From Streptomyces sp. CBMA29 (lineage in GTDB: Bacteria > Actinomycetota > Actinomycetes > Streptomycetales > Streptomycetaceae), in the NCBI RefSeq assembly GCF_014596445.1, contig NZ_MECL01000034.1, positions 1-64,000 on the forward strand: a stretch of DNA of 64,000 nt. The letters run 5' to 3'. Below the pieces are notes generated by a model. It saw only the letters and a list, made by a program, of their open reading frames with translations. It had not been told where the DNA came from and did no database searches. Below are positions 1 to 8,661 of the stretch, one piece after another; position 1 is the stretch's first letter; each line of letters opens with the position of its first letter. The position numbers and the translations under genes are program-made.

Positions 1-1
1 C

Positions 2-637
2 TGGCCGGGCGAGGCGCCGCCCGGAGCGCGCGGGGACCGCGAGACCGCCGAAGCGTTCGGCGCGGCCTGGCACGCCAAAACCGGCGCCGAGGTCGTAGTC
101 GAGCGTGTGCTGCGGCTGCACCGGCTCGGTGAACTCACCCCGCGCAGCCCCGCGCCGCCGGGCCGCGCCCGGCTCGCGGGCACCTCCGACCGTGAGCTGG
201 TGCTGCGCTGGCACCGTGACTTCAGCGCCGACATCGGCGAGACCCCGGTCGACGACACGCGGGCCGTGGACGAGGCCATCGCGCTGGGCGGACGCACCCT
301 GTGGGAGGTGGACGGCGAACCGGTCGCCATGGCGGGGCGCAGCGCGGACCCGGCGGACCCGACAGGATCGGTCCGGATCGTCGCCGTCTACACCCCGCCC
401 GAGCTGCGCGGGCGCGGCTACGCGGGCGGCGCCACCGCGGCCGTCTCGCGCGCCGCGCTCGACGCGGGCGCCCGCGACGTCCTGCTCTTCGCCGACCTCG
501 CCAACGCCATCAGCACCGGGCTCTACCGGAAGCTGGGATACGTGCCGGTGGGCGATCACGTGTCGCTGGTGTTCGGCGAGGCGCACGGTGCCGGGAACGG
601 TGACGGACCGACCGGCGCCGCCGGATCGGCGCACTGA
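2..637 (+). CDS. GNAT-family N-acetyltransferase, 5' end outside the window
   Basis: The reading frame is open to the left edge, so the start codon is not visible; about 211 residues remain. The C-terminal half is a GNAT fold: the acetyl-CoA loop RGRGYAGG follows a beta strand (VRIVAVYTP), and a typical ending GLYRKLGYVPVGDHVSLVF comes near the C terminus. The upstream residues (ETAEAFGAAWHAKTG) continue the family pattern, so the GTG at 107 is not a likely start. Such enzymes move an acetyl group from acetyl-CoA to an amine; the substrate cannot be told. It runs toward the metallo-hydrolase gene after a gap of about 200 bases. Family call is firm, specific role unknown. Confidence 0.85.
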   Translation, partial: WPGEAPPGARGDRETAEAFGAAWHAKTGAEVVVERVLRLHRLGELTPRSPAPPGRARLAGTSDRELVLRWHRDFSADIGETPVDDTRAVDEAIALGGRTLWEVDGEPVAMAGRSADPADPTGSVRIVAVYTPPELRGRGYAGGATAAVSRAALDAGARDVLLFADLANAISTGLYRKLGYVPVGDHVSLVFGEAHGAGNGDGPTGAAGSAH

Positions 638-838
638 CCCGAAATCGCCGTCGCGGCGAAGGGGCGGCGGCGGGTCCGCCGTAAGAGGATATGACGGCAG
701 ATGTGACACCAGGGACGGGGGAGACCGCGCGATGGCGGCGCGTCCCGCCGCATCGCCGCCCCGGCGGGGCCGCCGCGCCGCCGCATAATGGGTGGTGGCG
801 GAACCCCGCCGCTCGTCGTCATCTGCTCTGGAGGACCC

Positions 839-2182
839 GTGACCGGCGCCGGCCGACAGCCGTCCCGCCTCGTGAAGATGCGCCCCCCGTCGTTCGGCGC
901 GGACCCCACGGGCGCCCGGCTGGAACGCATCCTTTCCTCACCGAATTACGCGGACGGCGCCTTCGTCAACCCCGTCGGCGCCCGCAGCGTCCCCAGCGGC
1001 GGCATGTTCAAGGCGCTTCCGGCCAGTTTCCGCAAGGAGGCAAGGCAGCCGCGCAAGCCCGCGGGGCCGGTGCCCCTGCACCCCACCACGCTCGCCGACA
1101 TCGCGCGCCCGCCCGCCTCCGGGCTGCGGCTGACCTGGATGGGCCACTCCACGGTGCTCGCCGAGATCGGCGGCAGGCGCGTGCTGTTCGACCCGGTGTG
1201 GGGCGAGCGCTGTTCGCCCTTCGCCTTCGCGGGCCCCAAGCGCGTGCACCCCGCGCCGGTCCCGCTGGAGTCGCTGACCGGCCTGGACGCGGTCGTCATC
1301 TCGCACGACCACTACGACCACCTGGACATGCCCTCCATCGTCGCGCTGGTCCGCAGCGACGCCGTCTTCGCGGTGCCGCTGGGCGTCGGCGCGCACCTGG
1401 AGCACTGGGGCGTACCGCCCGAGCGGCTGCGCGAACTGGACTGGAACGAGTCCACGGAGGTCGCGGGGCTCACCCTGACCGCCACCCCGGCCCGGCACTT
1501 CTGCGGACGCGGCCTGCGCGGTCGCCAGCAGACCCTGTGGGCGTCCTGGGCGGTCACCGACGGCACCCACCGCATCTACCACAGCGGCGACACCGGCTAC
1601 TTCCCCGGCTTCGCGGACATCGGCGCGCAGCACGGCCCGTTCGACGCCACGATGATCCAGATCGGCGCCTACAGCGAGTTCTGGCCCGACATCCACATGA
1701 CCCCGGCCGAGGGGCTGCTGGCGCACAGCGACCTGTCGGGCGGCACTCCGGCGGGCACGATGCTGCCGATCCACTGGGCCACCTTCAACCTGGCCATGCA
1801 CTCCTGGGCGGTGCCCGCCGAGGGCAGCGTCGCCGCCGCGCGCGAGACCGGTGCGAAGATCGCCACCCCGCGCCCCGGCGCGCCCTTCGAGCCCGCCGAC
1901 GAACAGCCCGAGGACTGGTGGTGGCGGGCCGTCGCCATGCCGCCCGCGGGCGGCTGGCCCGAGCGGCCGGAGCACGCGGAGGGGACCGAGCGGATCAACA
2001 CACCGGACGGGTCGGAGGCCGCCGAGGCTTCCGAGTCCGCCGGGGGCGTGGACGGGGACGCGGGGGCCGAGCCAGAGTCCGGGTCCGAGCCCGAGCCCGG
2101 GTCCGATCCCGAGTCCAGTTCCGATCCCGAGGACGCCGGCCGTACGGACAGCGGCGACTACGAGGTGGCGCGGCCCAAGTAG
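839..2182 (+). CDS. MBL-fold metallo-hydrolase (NAPE-PLD / UlaG-like)
   Basis: About 447 residues. The metal-binding signature HDHYDHLD follows VVISHD, with further ligands in TPARHFCGRG and YHSGDTGYF; this order matches the beta-lactamase-fold phosphodiesterases related to NAPE-PLD. A Trp-Met-Gly-His-Ser motif before the fold (TWMGHSTVL) is also typical. The GTG at 839 has GGAGG four bases upstream, so I prefer it to the ATG at 788. The last 65 residues are an acidic Glu/Ser/Pro/Asp-rich tail with repeated PESGSEPEPG-type units, probably disordered and unusual for the family. It has no signal peptide and should be cytoplasmic. The 3' end overlaps the convergent GNAT gene by 25 bases. The substrate is unknown. 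Confidence 0.85.
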   Translation: MTGAGRQPSRLVKMRPPSFGADPTGARLERILSSPNYADGAFVNPVGARSVPSGGMFKALPASFRKEARQPRKPAGPVPLHPTTLADIARPPASGLRLTWMGHSTVLAEIGGRRVLFDPVWGERCSPFAFAGPKRVHPAPVPLESLTGLDAVVISHDHYDHLDMPSIVALVRSDAVFAVPLGVGAHLEHWGVPPERLRELDWNESTEVAGLTLTATPARHFCGRGLRGRQQTLWASWAVTDGTHRIYHSGDTGYFPGFADIGAQHGPFDATMIQIGAYSEFWPDIHMTPAEGLLAHSDLSGGTPAGTMLPIHWATFNLAMHSWAVPAEGSVAAARETGAKIATPRPGAPFEPADEQPEDWWWRAVAMPPAGGWPERPEHAEGTERINTPDGSEAAEASESAGGVDGDAGAEPESGSEPEPGSDPESSSDPEDAGRTDSGDYEVARPK

Positions 2183-2778
2183 GTCAGCTCCCCGGCGTCC
2201 GGCACCGCGATCTCGTGGAAGCCGAGCCGGTCGTAGAAGGCCCGCGCGGGAGTGTTGGCGGTGAGCATCCCCAGGTGCACCGCCGGTACGCCCCTGGCGG
2301 CCAGGGCGTTGAGGAACGCCTCCGTCAACGCCCGCCCGTGGCCGCCGCGTTGGAAGTCCGGCAGCACATCGATGTGCAGGTGCGCCGGATACGCGGCCAA
2401 CTGCGGCTGCTGCGCCATCCGTTCCGGGTGGTGCAGCAGCACGGCCATCGCCTCGCTCGGCGTACCCGGCTCCCCGACCGGCTCGGGGAAGCGGTCGGCG
2501 ACCGTCGGCAGCCACTCGTCGCGGAAGCGCTCGACGAAGGCCGCCGTGTCACCGGTGCCCAGCACATAACCGACCGCCCGGCCGTGCCCGTCGTCCAGCA
2601 CGAAGGCCGCCTCCGGCTCCAGCACGGCGTACGGAGCCGCGAAGATCGCCCCCAGCAGTTCGTGGTCCCGCTCCGGGTACCGCGCGCTCGCGTCCCCGCC
2701 CGCGTCAGCCGTGCGCAGGCAGATGTCGTACAGCGCGGGCAGGTCCTCCGGCCTGAACGGGCGTATCGCGGTGGTCAC
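2158..2778 (-). CDS. GNAT-family N-acetyltransferase
   Basis: About 206 residues, starting at a GTG that overlaps the stop of the upstream beta-galactosidase gene as GTGA, which implies translational coupling. The protein begins TTAIRPFRPEDLPALYDICL and has the acetyl-CoA motif QRGGHGRALTEAF, then VHLGMLTANTPARAFYDRLGF, the usual GNAT ending. An internal segment (LAAYPAHLHIDVLPDFQRGG) resembles actinomycete acetyltransferases that sit beside sugar hydrolase genes; O-GlcNAcase-linked GNATs have a similar layout, but I cannot prove the acceptor. The 3' end overlaps the metallo-hydrolase tail. Cytoplasmic, no signal peptide. Confidence 0.85.
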   Translation of the reverse strand: MTTAIRPFRPEDLPALYDICLRTADAGGDASARYPERDHELLGAIFAAPYAVLEPEAAFVLDDGHGRAVGYVLGTGDTAAFVERFRDEWLPTVADRFPEPVGEPGTPSEAMAVLLHHPERMAQQPQLAAYPAHLHIDVLPDFQRGGHGRALTEAFLNALAARGVPAVHLGMLTANTPARAFYDRLGFHEIAVPDAGELTYLGRATS

Positions 2779-5765
2779 TCGGTCTCCAGGGGCGGGAGGT
2801 CGGCGGGCCCCTCGGGGTCCGCGGCGGCGGGCAGGCTCATGAAGGTGAACGCGAAGGCGGCGGGCGCCGCACGCAGTTGGTGCCGGGGGAGTACGTCGGG
2901 GCCGCAGGCCGCGCTGCCCATGCCGTGCAGCGCGTGGTCGAGGTGCACCCACAGCACCTCGGAACGGGTCAACTCGTTGGTGTGCGTGGCCTGGTCGAGT
3001 TCCCGGGTGCTCCACGGACGGGCGGTGAACCAGAACGGCGGCTCGCCCTCCACCTGTAGCCCTGTGCCGTCCGCGCGGCGCAGCCGCGCCCACCGCACGT
3101 CCGCGCGTGCGCCGTTCTCCTGCGGGCGGACGTACGGCGTCTGGAGCCCGTCCACGGTGCCGGTGTACCGGCCGATCCGGGACGCGGCGCGCGTGTCCGG
3201 GTACGCCTCGCCGGGCCCGCCGCCGTACCACTCGACGGCGTCCAGGGTCTGGCACAGCCCGAGCCGTACCCCGAGCCGGGGGAGCGGCAGCGTCCAGTCG
3301 CCCTCGGGCGTGACCTCGACGCCCAGGCGCAGCCGGTCCCCGGCGGCCGTCCAGGTGCAGACGGTACGCAGTGCCAGGTCGGAGGAGGCCGGCGCGACAC
3401 GGGTGGTGACGGTGAGCGCGTCATCGCCGACGGCCACGGAGACGATCCGGTGCCGCATCCGGTCGAGGCCCAACTCCCGCCACAAACGGTCCAGTTGCCC
3501 CTCCGGATTCCAGTCCGCACCGCGGTCGTTGTCGGTCGGGGCGCGCCACACGTCCAGTACGGGTCCGGTGACCGCCGCGCCCTCCAGATAGCGCAGCGTG
3601 CCGTCCGCCGCGTCGAAGACACCGGGGCCGAGCACGATCAGACCGCCCTCGGCGAGCCGCGGGGAGTGCGGATCGCCGACGCGCGCGGTGGCCGCGTCCG
3701 TCGGCGCGGGCGCCGCGAACTGCGTCCACGCCACCTCGTGACCTGACGGCGCCCACGCGGTGTCCTCGGCGAGTACCGCCCGCACCGTCCACCACCCCTC
3801 GCCGCGGCCCACCGTCCGCGCCGCCCGCGGCAGTTCGAGCACCGCGCTCTGTCCGGGGCCGAGCGACGGCACCTCGAACCGGCCCGCGTCGCTCCGCGCG
3901 CCCGCCACCTCGTACGACCAGCGGAACGCCAGATACGACAGGTCGGTGAAGTCGTGCAGATTGGTCACCGTGACTGTGCCGCGCTCCGCGTCCCCCTCGA
4001 TCCTGACCGGCTCGACGACCTTCTTGTACTCGGTCAGCCCCGGCGACGGCGTGCGGTCGGGGAAGACCAGCCCGTCGCAGACGAAATTCCCGTCGTGCAC
4101 CTCCTCGCCGAAGTCACCCCCGTAGGCGAAGTACGACGTCCCGTCCGCGGTGCGCTGCCGCAGCCCGTGGTCGATCCACTCCCAGACGAAACCGCCCTGG
4201 CAGCGCTCGTACGCCTCGAACAGCCGCTGGTACTCGCTGAGTCCGCCGGGCCCGTTGCCCATCGCGTGCGCGTACTCGCAGAGGATGAAGGGCAGTTCGC
4301 GCCGGTGCTTGTCCAACTCGGCGTCCGCCAGAGGCGGTTCCGCGCGGCGGCCGATCAGCTCGGTCTCGGCGTGGTTGGCGTACATCCGGGAGTAGACGTC
4401 GGTGTCGGCGCAGGTGAGGTCGCCCTCGTAGTGGATCGGCCGGGCCGGGTCGCGGCGCCTGATCCAGTCCGCCATCGCGGAGAGCCCGGCGCCCGTGCCG
4501 CACTCGTTGCCCAGTGACCACATCACCACCGAAGGATGGTTCTTGTCCCGCTCCACCATCCGCGCGGCCCGGTCAAGCAGCGCGGGCGTCCACCGCTCGT
4601 CGGCGACCGGGTTGCCGCGCCAGCCGACCACCTCGAAGCCGTGCGTCTCCAGATCGCACTCGTCCATCACCCACATGCCCAGCTCGTCGCACAGGTCGAG
4701 GAAGGCCGGATGCGGCGGATAGTGGCTGGTGCGGACCGCGTTGACATTGTGACGCTTCATCAGCAGCAGGTCGCGGCGCATCGTCTCGCCGTCCACCACC
4801 CGGCCGTGGTCGGGGTCGAACTCGTGCCGGTTCACACCGCGCAGCAGGATGCGGCGGCCGTTGACCTTCAGCACACCGCCCTCCACCGCGACGGTCCTGA
4901 AGCCGATCCGCAGCGGTATCCGCTCGCCCTCGGTGGCCAACTCCGCGTCGTACAGCCGCGGTACCTCCGCCGACCACGGCTCCACCGGCACCGTCACCTC
5001 CTCACCGGTCGCCAGGTCGAGCCCCAACTCCGGTACGGTCACCGTCCCGCCCGGCTCGCAGTCCACCCGCAGCGTGCCCGTACCGCTCGCGTGGTCGTAG
5101 CCGCAGTGCACGAAGAAGTCGGTCACCGCGCCCTCGGGCCGCTCGATCAGCGTCACGTCGCGGAAGATGCCGGGCAGCCACCACTGGTCCTGGTCCTCCA
5201 AGTAGCTGCCGGACGACCACTGGTGGACCCGGACCGCCAGCACATTGCCGCGCGGGCGCAGCAGTTCGCCGACCTCGAACTCCACCGGCAGCCTGCTGCC
5301 CTTGAAGGTCCCCAACTCCCGCCCGTTCAGCCACACCCGCGCGCACGAGTCGACGCCGTCGAAACGCACCACCGCCGCGCCGCCCGGCCAGTCGTCCGGC
5401 AGGTCGAAGGCGCGCAGATGGTCACCGGTCGGATTCTCCGTCGGCACGTGCGGCGGGTCGACCGGGAACGGGAAACGGATGTTGGTGTACGCGGGCCGCC
5501 CGTACTCGTGCTCATGGGTGTGCCCCTGGAGCGGCCAGTGCGACGGCACCGTCACCGCGCCCCAGCGCGTCGCGTCGAACCCCGGCTGGGCGAAGGAGTC
5601 GTCCTCCGCGTCCGCCGTCGCCGACAGCCGGAAGCGCCACGCGCCGCCCAGATTCACCCGCCGCGCGTCCGACACCGCCCACCACGCGCGCGGCGCGAGC
5701 GCGCCGGTGCCGGGCGACACATCCTCGTAGTACGGATCTACCCCGGACTGTGACGCGTCGCGCAT
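2775..5765 (-). CDS. lacZ: GH2 beta-galactosidase, LacZ type
   Basis: About 996 residues, the full length of LacZ-type enzymes. Order: N-terminal jelly roll (RVNLGGAWRFRLS, residues 37-49), Ig-like domain, TIM barrel, a further Ig-like domain, then the C-terminal beta-galactosidase small-chain domain (LDVWRAPTDNDRGADW). The acid/base is Glu421 in SLGNECG and the nucleophile Glu497 in ILCEYAHAMGNGPGG. It hydrolyses terminal beta-galactosides; with no signal peptide it should act in the cytoplasm on imported oligosaccharides. The ATG at 5765 has GAGGAG seven bases upstream. It is the first gene of a pair with the GNAT. In this setting galactan or AGP fragments are as likely a substrate as lactose. 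Confidence 0.93.
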   Translation of the reverse strand: MRDASQSGVDPYYEDVSPGTGALAPRAWWAVSDARRVNLGGAWRFRLSATADAEDDSFAQPGFDATRWGAVTVPSHWPLQGHTHEHEYGRPAYTNIRFPFPVDPPHVPTENPTGDHLRAFDLPDDWPGGAAVVRFDGVDSCARVWLNGRELGTFKGSRLPVEFEVGELLRPRGNVLAVRVHQWSSGSYLEDQDQWWLPGIFRDVTLIERPEGAVTDFFVHCGYDHASGTGTLRVDCEPGGTVTVPELGLDLATGEEVTVPVEPWSAEVPRLYDAELATEGERIPLRIGFRTVAVEGGVLKVNGRRILLRGVNRHEFDPDHGRVVDGETMRRDLLLMKRHNVNAVRTSHYPPHPAFLDLCDELGMWVMDECDLETHGFEVVGWRGNPVADERWTPALLDRAARMVERDKNHPSVVMWSLGNECGTGAGLSAMADWIRRRDPARPIHYEGDLTCADTDVYSRMYANHAETELIGRRAEPPLADAELDKHRRELPFILCEYAHAMGNGPGGLSEYQRLFEAYERCQGGFVWEWIDHGLRQRTADGTSYFAYGGDFGEEVHDGNFVCDGLVFPDRTPSPGLTEYKKVVEPVRIEGDAERGTVTVTNLHDFTDLSYLAFRWSYEVAGARSDAGRFEVPSLGPGQSAVLELPRAARTVGRGEGWWTVRAVLAEDTAWAPSGHEVAWTQFAAPAPTDAATARVGDPHSPRLAEGGLIVLGPGVFDAADGTLRYLEGAAVTGPVLDVWRAPTDNDRGADWNPEGQLDRLWRELGLDRMRHRIVSVAVGDDALTVTTRVAPASSDLALRTVCTWTAAGDRLRLGVEVTPEGDWTLPLPRLGVRLGLCQTLDAVEWYGGGPGEAYPDTRAASRIGRYTGTVDGLQTPYVRPQENGARADVRWARLRRADGTGLQVEGEPPFWFTARPWSTRELDQATHTNELTRSEVLWVHLDHALHGMGSAACGPDVLPRHQLRAAPAAFAFTFMSLPAAADPEGPADLPPLETE

Positions 5766-6173
5766 CGTGCTGCTCCTCATGAGGATGCTGGTGGTGTGCC
5801 CGCTGTATCGCCTGCGGCTGTACGGGCATGGGGTGGTATCGGACGGTACGGCCGCCAGGCTTCGCGGCCTCCAGCGGTGTTGGGACATGCCGGTGGCCTG
5901 GTCGGTCACGGTTGATTCTCCTGAGGTGAGGGCCCGCGCCGCTAGAGCCTGTCCGGCGGATCATGGGCGGACAGGCGCTGATCGTCGGGATCAACGCATC
6001 CGGTACGGGGGAGCGGAGCGGCGGCGCGCCGGGCGTCGCGGTGACGTACTGCCTTGACCCGTAAGGGAGTTGGCGGTGCCGACGGATTTGACCGGCGTAC
6101 GGCGGCGCTGGGAGCATGCCCGCCCGGGGCGCGGGGGCGGACCCGTGGTGCGGACGAGGGGGGCGCTTTCACC
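5766..6173. other. intergenic region between divergent lacZ and membrane-protein genes
   Basis: About 400 bases with no gene I can support. It should hold the promoters of both flanking genes. The only clear structure is a 9-bp perfect inverted repeat at 5947-5976. None of the operator classes seen in the glycan island was found here. Confidence 0.5.
5947..5976. repeat. short inverted repeat, gcctgtccg / cggacaggc
   Basis: Two perfect 9-base arms surround a 12-base loop (gcggatcatggg). It lies between two divergent promoters, so it could be an operator or a stray mobile-element end. Nothing beside it encodes a transposase. Confidence 0.45.
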
Positions 6174-6821
6174 ATGACGGACATCACGACGGTTGACGTC
6201 GCGACGGCGTATGCCGGGACCGGCCGGGGGCTGGCTGCTGCCGCCGAACCGATCAGCGGCCTCGACGGCGGCTCCGCGCTCGTCCTCATCTCGGTGGTGG
6301 TCGTGGCCGTCGCCGCGGTCGCGGTGATACCGCTGATCATGGATGTGCGGCGGGCCACGGCCTGGCGTCAGCAGATCACCGACCGGCTGATCGAGGACGC
6401 GGCCCGCGACCACGAGGTACGCGACCTGCTGCGCGACCTCCGCGAGCCGCGCGGCGTCCGCGGTCTGACCCGCAGCGTCATCGCTGTCCTCATCCTCGCG
6501 CTCGTCGGTTTCGCGCTGGCCGTCGCGATGCTGTCGTCGGGCGCCGACTCCGGCGACCTCCGCAAGACCATCGTCACCTCGCTGATGACCGTCCTCGCCA
6601 CCGTCTCGGGCTTCTACTTCGGCTCGCTCGGCGCGCAGAACAGCGCGGAGGACGCGCGGCGGCAGGTGGGGCGGTCGTCGGCGGCGGCGCCGAAACCGGG
6701 CGCCTCCGGCGGGGGTGCCGCTGGGGGGAGCGGCAAGGAGGCCGTGCCGCCGCCCCCGGGGCCGATCGCTCCCGCTGCTCCGGCGGGTGCTGGTGCTTCC
6801 GAGGGCGGGCACGGGGCCTGA
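6174..6821 (+). CDS. hypothetical membrane protein, three predicted TM segments
   Basis: About 215 residues. The ATG at 6174 has a purine-rich site (GAGGGGGG) upstream and is the first Met consistent with the hydrophobic profile. Hydrophobic stretches lie at about 34-57, 101-121 and 132-154. Between the first two is a charged, probably helical cytoplasmic loop (RRATAWRQQITDRLIEDAARDHEVRDL). The C terminus from about residue 165 is Ala/Gly/Pro-rich with a PPPPG run and is likely disordered. I do not recognise a family. It stands alone between lacZ and the transketolase-like pair; the 3' neighbour is convergent. Confidence 0.7.
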   Translation: MTDITTVDVATAYAGTGRGLAAAAEPISGLDGGSALVLISVVVVAVAAVAVIPLIMDVRRATAWRQQITDRLIEDAARDHEVRDLLRDLREPRGVRGLTRSVIAVLILALVGFALAVAMLSSGADSGDLRKTIVTSLMTVLATVSGFYFGSLGAQNSAEDARRQVGRSSAAAPKPGASGGGAAGGSGKEAVPPPPGPIAPAAPAGAGASEGGHGA

Positions 6822-6885
6822 GGCGTTTCTTGCCGGGCCGCTCCGACCGCGGCCGGTGCCGCCCTCCGCCCCGCCCTCTCGCGGG

Positions 6886-7803
6886 TCAGACCCGCAGGAA
6901 CGCGTCGATCCGGGCCCGTAGCGACTCCGCGTCCAGGCCGTGCCCGGCCACGTGCTCCCGCCAGGTGCCGTAGTGGCGCAGTTCGGCGCGGCGGGTGCCG
7001 AGCGCGAGCACGCGGTGCGGGACGTCGGCCAGCGCCTCGGCGGCGTGCGCCGACGACGTACCGGTGAGGTAGGGCTCCACGACGACGAGGTCGGCCGCAT
7101 CGGTCCCGGCGGTCGCCTCCCGTACGGTCGCCGCGTCGAACGGCCGTACCGTCGAGGCGTACAGCACCGTCACATCGCGGTCGGCCGTCGCGTCGAGGAC
7201 GGCGTCCAGCATCGGCCCGACGGCCAGGACGACCCCGGCGCGCCCTTCGCGCAGCACCTGGAAGCGGCCGGGCGACACGGGCCGCGGTGCCACGTTCGAG
7301 TGATCGCTCAGCCGTACGTAGACGCGACTGTCGCCGTCCGCCGCCGCGTGCCGCAGCAGCGCGTCGGCCTCGTCGGGGTGCCCCGGCACGTGGACGGTCC
7401 AGCCGTCGAGCGTGTCGAGCAGCGCGACGTCGCCCGGCGCCTGATGCGTACGCCCGCCCGCGGCGATGTCGTACGAGGCCCCCGCGCTGACCAGGACCGC
7501 GCCCACGCCTTGGTGCCCGATGTCGAGCTTGACCTGCTCGAAGGCCCGCTCGGTCAGGAAGCTCGCGAAGGTGTGCGCGATCGGCCGCAGCCCGGTGAGC
7601 GCCAGGCCGCCCGTCGCCCCGACCAGCAACTGCTCCCTGATCCCGACGTCGATCACCCGGTCGGGGTGGGCGCGGGCGGCGTCACTGAAGCGGTCAGAAG
7701 AGATCACGGCGAGGACGACGGCCAGCCGCGGATCGGAGTCGAGCAGTTCGGTGGTGACGGCGGCGAACCGCTCCCGCATGGTGTCCATGGAATCCCCAGT
7801 CAT
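6886..7803 (-). CDS. transketolase-like C-terminal subunit (Pyr plus C-terminal domains)
   Basis: About 305 residues. It holds the pyrimidine-binding domain (RVIDVGIREQLLVGATGGLAL, with the Glu that activates thiamine diphosphate) followed by the transketolase C-terminal domain. It starts at ATG 7803 behind AAGGA and lies 78 bases downstream of the gene for the matching N-terminal half, so the two should form one heteromeric enzyme. Split transketolases of this kind transfer two-carbon ketol units or act as dihydroxyacetone/DXS-like synthases; the exact reaction is uncertain. The pair is governed by a SoxR-type operator upstream of the first gene. Cytoplasmic. Confidence 0.85.
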   Translation of the reverse strand: MTGDSMDTMRERFAAVTTELLDSDPRLAVVLAVISSDRFSDAARAHPDRVIDVGIREQLLVGATGGLALTGLRPIAHTFASFLTERAFEQVKLDIGHQGVGAVLVSAGASYDIAAGGRTHQAPGDVALLDTLDGWTVHVPGHPDEADALLRHAAADGDSRVYVRLSDHSNVAPRPVSPGRFQVLREGRAGVVLAVGPMLDAVLDATADRDVTVLYASTVRPFDAATVREATAGTDAADLVVVEPYLTGTSSAHAAEALADVPHRVLALGTRRAELRHYGTWREHVAGHGLDAESLRARIDAFLRV

Positions 7804-7881
7804 GTCGTTCCTTCGCCTGGTCGCGGTCGCGACAGATGGCGCTCGGGTGACGTCGCTTGTCGTCGCTCGTGGACCCGGCGG

Positions 7882-8607
7882 TCACTTCGGCTCGACGCGG
7901 GCGACCACGGCGTGCGGCCGTCCCGGATGCGGCGCGGTGAACGCCTCGTACAGCGCGGCGTGGTCCCGGCCGTCCACGGTCACCGCGGACCAGCCCTCGG
8001 CGGCGAACCGCGAGGCCAGGCCGCCGGGCCAGCCGTACGTGGCCGAGGCGTTGTCGACCGCGACGACGTGGAGCCGGTCGAGGCCGGCCGCCCCCGCGTA
8101 CTGCACGGCCTCGTGATTGCTGCCCTCGTCCATCTCGGCGTCGCCCACGAGCACCCATACCGCCGGTTCGTTCCGCCCCTGGGCCCGCAGCCCCAGCGCG
8201 CTGCCCACCGCCAGGCCGAGCCCGTGCCCGAGCGACCCGGAACCGATCTCCGCGCCCGGTACGAGCGTGCGGTCCGGGTGGTGGCCGAGCGGGGAGTCGT
8301 ACGCCCCGAAACCGGCCAGCCACTCGTACGGGATGAAGCCCTTGGCGGCGAGAACGGCGTAGTACGCCATCGGGCCGTGGCCCTTCGACAGCAGGAAGCG
8401 GTCCCGGTCCGGGGCGTCGGCCCTCTCGGGCCCGACCCGCAGGACCCGGTCGTACAGCACCCACAGGACGTCGAGAGTGGACGTGGCGGCGGAGTCGTGT
8501 TTCTCGTCGCCGGTCATCCGTGACATCAGGTGGCGCAGGTCGTCGTACCCGTAGCGCTCGGGCTGTTCCGAGGGGCCGGACGGCCCGGTGCGGTGCGTCA
8601 TCGTCAT
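7882..8607 (-). CDS. transketolase-like N-terminal (ThDP-binding) subunit
   Basis: About 241 residues. The thiamine diphosphate motif GDAEMDEGSNHEA with the downstream Asn (VAVDNAS) is complete, and the substrate-channel motif SKGHGPMAYYAVL is present. I choose ATG 8607 over the upstream ATG at 8628: the upstream one lies inside a perfect palindrome, while a promoter (TTGACT at 8644-8639, 19-bp spacer, CAAGGT at 8619-8614) would put the transcript start at or next to 8607. That implies a leaderless mRNA. The protein pairs with the C-terminal subunit encoded next. Control by the divergent SoxR is strongly suggested. Confidence 0.88.
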   Translation of the reverse strand: MTMTHRTGPSGPSEQPERYGYDDLRHLMSRMTGDEKHDSAATSTLDVLWVLYDRVLRVGPERADAPDRDRFLLSKGHGPMAYYAVLAAKGFIPYEWLAGFGAYDSPLGHHPDRTLVPGAEIGSGSLGHGLGLAVGSALGLRAQGRNEPAVWVLVGDAEMDEGSNHEAVQYAGAAGLDRLHVVAVDNASATYGWPGGLASRFAAEGWSAVTVDGRDHAALYEAFTAPHPGRPHAVVARVEPK

Positions 8608-8613
8608 GGGACG

Positions 8614-8644
8614 ACCTTGCAACTTCAAGCCGACTTGAAGTCAA
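8614..8644 (-). promoter_or_regulatory. SoxR-type operator within the transketolase promoter
   Basis: Perfect inverted repeat ACTTCAAG-ccga-CTTGAAGT at 8622-8641. Read leftward it fills a 19-bp spacer between TTGACT and CAAGGT, the long-spacer layout used by MerR/SoxR activators. It sits between the transketolase pair and the soxR gene, so it can serve both. Confidence 0.8.
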
Positions 8645-8661
8645 GCGTATGCTGGGCCGAT

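Noticed and set aside
691..3591. Very long open frames opposite or out of frame with real genes, here and throughout the window
   Set aside because: They are Arg/Pro/Ala/His-rich, lack ribosome sites and family motifs, and lie over genes with clear domains. This is the usual effect of high GC.
5947..5976. Inverted repeat as an insertion-sequence end
   Set aside because: No transposase, partner repeat or target duplication is nearby; it is listed only as a repeat.
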